Source of the DNA: Paramecium tetraurelia
Lineage: Eukaryota; Ciliophora; Oligohymenophorea; Peniculida; Parameciidae
Reading direction: 5' to 3'
Length of the DNA stretch: 64,000 nt
NCBI RefSeq assembly: GCF_000165425.1
Contig: NW_001799643.1
Coordinates: 62,001-126,000, forward strand
The notes beneath the pieces are model-generated. The model was given only the letters and a program-made list of their open reading frames with translations, ran no database searches and was not told the DNA's origin. How positions within the stretch are numbered: the first letter of the stretch is position 1; every line of letters starts with the position of its first letter. Positions 60,049 through 64,000 of this stretch are shown here, one piece after another. Made by a program: the position numbers and the translations under genes.

Positions 60049-61073
60049 ATGCTTCTTGACATAATATTACTTTTAAGTTCTTCTACATTTGCTCTTCTCT
60101 TTTAAGTTGACGAACTGGGAGAATCGATACATGATAGTGCCAAATTGTTTATATTAGGAACACTTATTACGGAATTCCCATGGATGCTGATAGGAATAAT
60201 CTCTTTTTTATGGATTAAGGAGGGTTTCAAAACTAAGGATGGTCATTAACAAGAAAAACATCAAGCAAACCCTGCAGTTATTATACATCATGCGAGGGAA
60301 GGAGCGACGGCCACCTCGGCAGAATATGTACAACCGGTCATTGAGGCCGTATAAATCTTTGACTATGTTACTGGAGAAAGCCAATATGCTATCATACAGA
60401 AAACTGAGAAGAGCTTATTGACTCAATTAGGAGTTACGTTGAAGAATACAATATTGTTGGAGAAGGGGAGACCACAGGATGCAAGTTGTAATTCCAAATT
60501 AATCTCGCATATTGATCAATAAAAGAGAGCCAATAATTAGAATATATCTATTATTTACGAGGACAACAGTGAGTATCAACAAAACCAGATTAAGCCTCAT
60601 GTTTCCATTCCATTCAAAATGGGGGATTTTGATAAATAGATGGGGGAAATAATTCAGGCAGAAATATTGTCAGGGGAATATTCGGTCGAGAACAAAGTAG
60701 TTCATACAAAATTAAAGTATGAACAGGCTTTGATTTCAATTTTAATAAGTATCAATCAAAATATTACAATTAAGTCTCGGTAATTCCACAAGTTGAAGGT
60801 TTGATTTTCAGGTTTTTTAACTCACTTCTATTCGGAGTTGTCCTTCATTCAGCAGTGCAAAGAAAAAGTTTACTCACGTTTTCTCATTTAATATACTTGA
60901 TTATTCTATTAACAAGTTGTGTAGTTGCCTATATATTTGGATATTATTATCAATCTATCAATATTAGACAATTCCTTTTGGGAGGTCTATTATGGTCATT
61001 TCAACATGTCAACCCAAACTTATGTTTACTAGTATTTCCTATACCAACATTACTGTTTTTTGCAGGCTTATGA
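60049..61073 (+). CDS. Polytopic membrane protein, unknown function
   Basis: One 26-nt intron (60749-60774) gives 332 residues. The N-terminus is a signal peptide or anchor (MLLDIILLLSSSTFALLF), followed by a second helix (LITEFPWMLIGIISFLW). A soluble part of about 170 residues rich in Glu, Gln and Thr follows, then four hydrophobic helices (ISVIPQVEGLIFRFFNSLLF, LIYLIILLTSCVVAYIFGYY, FLLGGLLWSF, LCLLVFPIPTLLFFAGL) to the end. The arrangement suggests a multi-pass protein of the secretory pathway with a lumenal or cytosolic loop. I do not recognise the family. Confidence 0.75.
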
Positions 61074-61294
61074 ATTTCAATTCAATTAAAATATTAAATT
61101 GCTCAGACTTGATGTATATTTATATGTATATCGAGTTTTATATAGATATTTAAACTCCATAATTTCAATATTTTTTTGATATAATATCTCATATATATGT
61201 ATGTATATGTAGAGAAGGAATTATTGTTTAATTAGTTTTTAGAATATATAATGAAAGATATTGAAATATAAATGTTGTAAATTTAACGATTTGA

Positions 61295-62091
61295 TCAACA
61301 TTTAAATTGAATTAACACGGAATCACCTAATTTGATCCAATTTTGCAGTCCTTTCTAAAATTCTGATAAATTTAATGAGATGTTATTTAAATTAAATGTT
61401 GTATCAATAGAATTGACAATGTAAACATTTTTATATGTTGGCGTTTGTCTTAGAATTTCCAAACCTCAAATAATGAATACGAACTACTTTCTAAAATATA
61501 GGTTGCCTTTTCCAATAATTGATAATCATTAGTAGATTTAGCTAATTTGATAACATCATATGCTCTTGATTATTTGTCCATCCAAATTTATTCTTAGGTA
61601 TCAATGTTATTAACTTAGATTTCATAATGTTGATTAATCAAATTGATAACTTCATCCTTTCTTTACTTAATCAATTTGAAAATGAGGGCAAAAGTTTATT
61701 CAACTTCCTTTAACACTTTTTGTTTTGATTCCTCGAATGTTAGTTTTGTATGTCTAATGTCTACAAGAACAGTTTCTGTTTTTTCTAATCTCAAGATTCC
61801 TATTTTGAATATACTAAAGAGAGCAATTACCATCTTTCGCAGCCTGATCCATAGATGATCGAATAACTTTGGTAGCTTTGTCCATCTAATCAACCAGATG
61901 TCCTTTGTGATCTCCAAACATCAAACAAGTCGGACAAATAAGACTAGATAAATACAATGGGAATACACATGACAAGAAGTGCAGAAGGCTTCTAGTTGTC
62001 TTTTATGAACTGTGCACTCTCCAACTCTGAGAGTATCTTCACTATTGAGTTGCTTAGTGGATGGTCCTGATTTGAGTTATTCTGATATCAT
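61295..62091 (-). CDS. B-box zinc-finger protein (RING-less)
   Basis: Introns at 61944-61966 (23 nt), 61800-61830 (31 nt) and 61465-61487 (23 nt) give 239 residues. A B-box occupies about residues 25-68: C-x2-H (CTVHKRQ), FCTSCHVLICPTCLMF, GDHKGHLVDQ, with the full set of Cys/His ligands. A coiled coil follows (TKLTFEESKQKVLKEVEQTF, LIKQRKDEVINLINQHYEIQ), then a short C-terminal part (LRQTPTYKNVYIVNSIDTTF). It has no RING and no SPRY. Like the gene at 16.2 kb, it resembles a TRIM core without the catalytic ring. The first intron is supported because it joins the two halves of the B-box. Confidence 0.78.
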
Positions 62092-62223
62092 ATAAATTTT
62101 ATTAATATCTAAAAGTGAAATCACACATTCAAATTAAAAGTTTGTTTGACAAATAAGTGACTAGAGTTGGCATTATATGTTGAATGATTAATGTATTTAA
62201 ATGTACGATATGTTATAATAACT

Positions 62224-62635
62224 TCACAATCCCTTAATTTTATCTTCGACGAATTGTTTTTCATTTTCACTAACTTCAATTGCAAAATGTTTGAGTGCAA
62301 CAGATGAACACTTTCTTGATTTGATCTTTTTAGTTTTAGTAAGGAATTTAGAAATACCAATCCATTCTCCCAACAAAGCTCCTTTTTCTACTTTCCAAAC
62401 AGGGATTTAGAATTATTTAGCCAAAGCAACAATCAATTTCTTGTATGTGTCTTCAGTGCAATCATCAGCCAAAACCACGAATTTTGCCTAGAATGAAGAG
62501 TATTCATACTTGTTTGCTTTCAATGGCTTTGCACACTTCGTGGACTCCCTTAGCCAACAATCCTCTATGTAATGATGTTTAAACAACTCTCTTTAAGGTT
62601 GTGAGTTCTTCTGATAATTACTCGACTTCTGCCAT
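62224..62635 (-). CDS. RPS12: Ribosomal protein eS12 (RPS12)
   Basis: One 22-nt intron (62488-62509) gives 129 residues, the normal size. It starts MAEVEQLSEELTTLKRVVQT and has the L7Ae-like eS12 fold: HRGLLAKGVHEVCKAIESKQ, AKFVVLADDCTEDTYKKLIV, LGEWIGISKF and RKCSSVAL. Component of the 40S subunit. The neighbouring genes are unrelated to translation. The start is the only ATG near conserved sequence. Confidence 0.93.
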
Positions 62636-62745
62636 AATAAATAATTTAAATCTTATTTAAATTAAGAAACTCTCTCTTATGAAATATTACAAAGTAAAGT
62701 AAAAAATATACAATCACAATTATTTTCATTTCTATTGAAGCTATT

Positions 62746-64000
62746 TCACACCAATATAACTTAAGAGTTGTAGTGAATGTCTTTAACTAATTAAAACTTT
62801 AATTCATCAGAATGTTTGATTCTAATAGTGCAGATAGGATGATCCAAATCCTAAAGTATTCTCATCTTGAACCTCAGAGATTGTCTTAATTCTTCTTTCT
62901 TCTATAATACTTTGAGTTGATGTTCCTTCTTCTATTTCTCAAATCTAATCTTCTAACATTCCTTCCTTTGTTAATCAATTAAGGATTCCTGTTTTTGATT
63001 GATCTTTTGATAATGAGCATAAAAGTGATCAAAGTTTGCTCTAACTCCATCAAAGATCGAGGCTCTATTCCGATCAACTAGCATCAGTTTAACCTTTTTT
63101 TTATTCTTCTTCGTTCTATCAGCAATCATTAAGGTTCTATTGTTGGTTGTGTAAATGAGTGATTTGTTCAGTTGATGAACACCCAACTTGGTGTATGTAT
63201 CGACATCCCAACTCGATAGCATCGTTGGATTCTTAGGCCAAATCACGCCCTTATCCTTTGTTAGTTGATATTGTTCATCCATAAAGTCAATGAGATCTGG
63301 TGATAAGGACATCGGACAAAACTGATAGGAACACTCGTTGTTGGAACATGATTCAAAATACCTTGTTTCTGTTGTCTCTCTATTATTCCAATAGGTCTTC
63401 TGATTTGTAAAAACACTTCAGCTCCTTTAAGTTGCCAAATAAATCATTGCAATTATTGAATGTATTTACAAAGTTAAACTCCTCTTCTTTGATTAACTGC
63501 AATTTCAGCAACTCTCTCTATTTTACTTGTCTCAGCAAATTAAGTGCAATCAAGTTCTCATTCAATAGGATTTCCCTTGCAACATCAATACTTTGTATAT
63601 CCATGTGCTTCTATCGTTTTTACTTATAGGCCTTGCTAGGTCTAAAAGCCACATTCATTCGATAACTAAAATTGCTATAATAAATTTACTCATTCTCTTG
63701 AGCACGCATGAAGACTCTCAAAAGTGGCCTCTATAGTCTTTCAACTTTTTTATTATAATAGGTTTCATCATATTCCAATGTATTGAGTAACGAATATTGT
63801 TTAGAATAATTACGATTAGTATTCAGATGACGCCTAAGATCCAATTGCTGCATTACTTTGGGGTCAATGCCAGCTTCCAAATCTTCTTCATCGCAAGAGT
63901 ACTCGTTTTCATCAGGGTACACTATATTGGTGTGAATGTAAACAGTAGGCAATTTGAGTGCGGCCTAAGCAACAGTTGAAATAGTCACATAATTGGGTAC
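62746..64000 (-). CDS. Enhancer-of-Polycomb-like (EPL1) protein, 5' part outside window
   Basis: 409 codons remain, with one 28-nt intron (63334-63361); the gene enters from the right edge in frame. It opens with YVTISTVAQAALKLPTVYIH and YSCDEEDLEAG (cf. the DeeDe segment of EPcA), continues through FMRAQENEQIYYSNFSYRMN and VAFRPSKAYKQKRQKHMDIQ, and NENLIALNLLRQVKQRELLK, matching the EPL/BRPF block where FRPRE...R...L..LR...RE..K is conserved. The C-terminus is basic and coiled (RKECQKIRFEKQKKEHQLK). EPL1 is a scaffold of NuA4/TIP60 histone acetyltransferase complexes. A bromodomain or PHD could lie upstream outside the window. Confidence 0.7.

Noticed and set aside
1-64000. Standard-code short open frames on both strands, for example antisense to the MORN gene near 40,190-40,695
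   Set aside because: They overlap well-supported genes read with TAA/TAG as Gln and have no family resemblance; in this code, standard stops are not stops.

Overview
The window reads as somatic (macronuclear) DNA of an oligohymenophorean ciliate, most likely Paramecium or a close relative. It is AT-rich, genes are packed tightly on both strands, and recognisable proteins can be followed for hundreds of codons only if TAA and TAG are read as glutamine and TGA is the sole stop. Exons are interrupted by very small introns (mostly 22-31 nt, usually GTA...TAG) that restore frame exactly where a protein family demands it. I saw no tRNA, rRNA, transposon, CRISPR array, telomere repeat or bacterial-type operon.

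Layout. 1-10 kb: a cut-off minus gene, a coiled-coil protein, a VHS-type trafficking protein with an adaptin-like C-terminus, a decayed casein-kinase-1-like gene, a Pho80-type cyclin, a four-helix membrane protein and, on the minus strand, the diflavin reductase NDOR1/Tah18. 9.5-21.8 kb: a PG-rich (SHIPPO) ciliary protein, a long coiled-coil protein, a small membrane protein, the APC/C subunit CDC27, a B-box/SPRY protein, an orphan protein, another coiled-coil protein and an ATXR5/6 (TXR1)-like SET methyltransferase. 21.8-33.4 kb: rRNA methyltransferase SPB1, an uncharacterised gene, an Rlp7/uL30-family protein, a La-related protein, an F-BAR protein and the retriever subunit VPS35L. 33.5-41 kb: a PAP2 phosphatase, a Rieske sterol C7-desaturase-like oxygenase, poorly resolved membrane proteins and a MORN-repeat protein. 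41-53.8 kb: one axonemal dynein heavy chain. 54-64 kb: a eukaryotic glycogen debranching enzyme carrying an internal AMPK-beta-type CBM48 module, a coiled-coil protein, a membrane protein, a B-box protein, ribosomal protein S12 and the 3' part of an Enhancer-of-Polycomb-like gene.

These genes do not form a single pathway. There are functional accents: cilia (dynein, SHIPPO, several coiled-coil proteins), ribosome biogenesis (SPB1, Rlp7, S12), membrane trafficking (VHS protein, F-BAR, VPS35L) and chromatin (SET protein, EPL1-like). The most notable observations are the CBM48 insertion in the debranching enzyme, the VHS-plus-adaptin-ear architecture, frameless in-frame mini-introns, and recurrent single-base frame breaks inside conserved motifs (dynein P-loops, CDC27, CK1), which may be sequence errors or real lesions.
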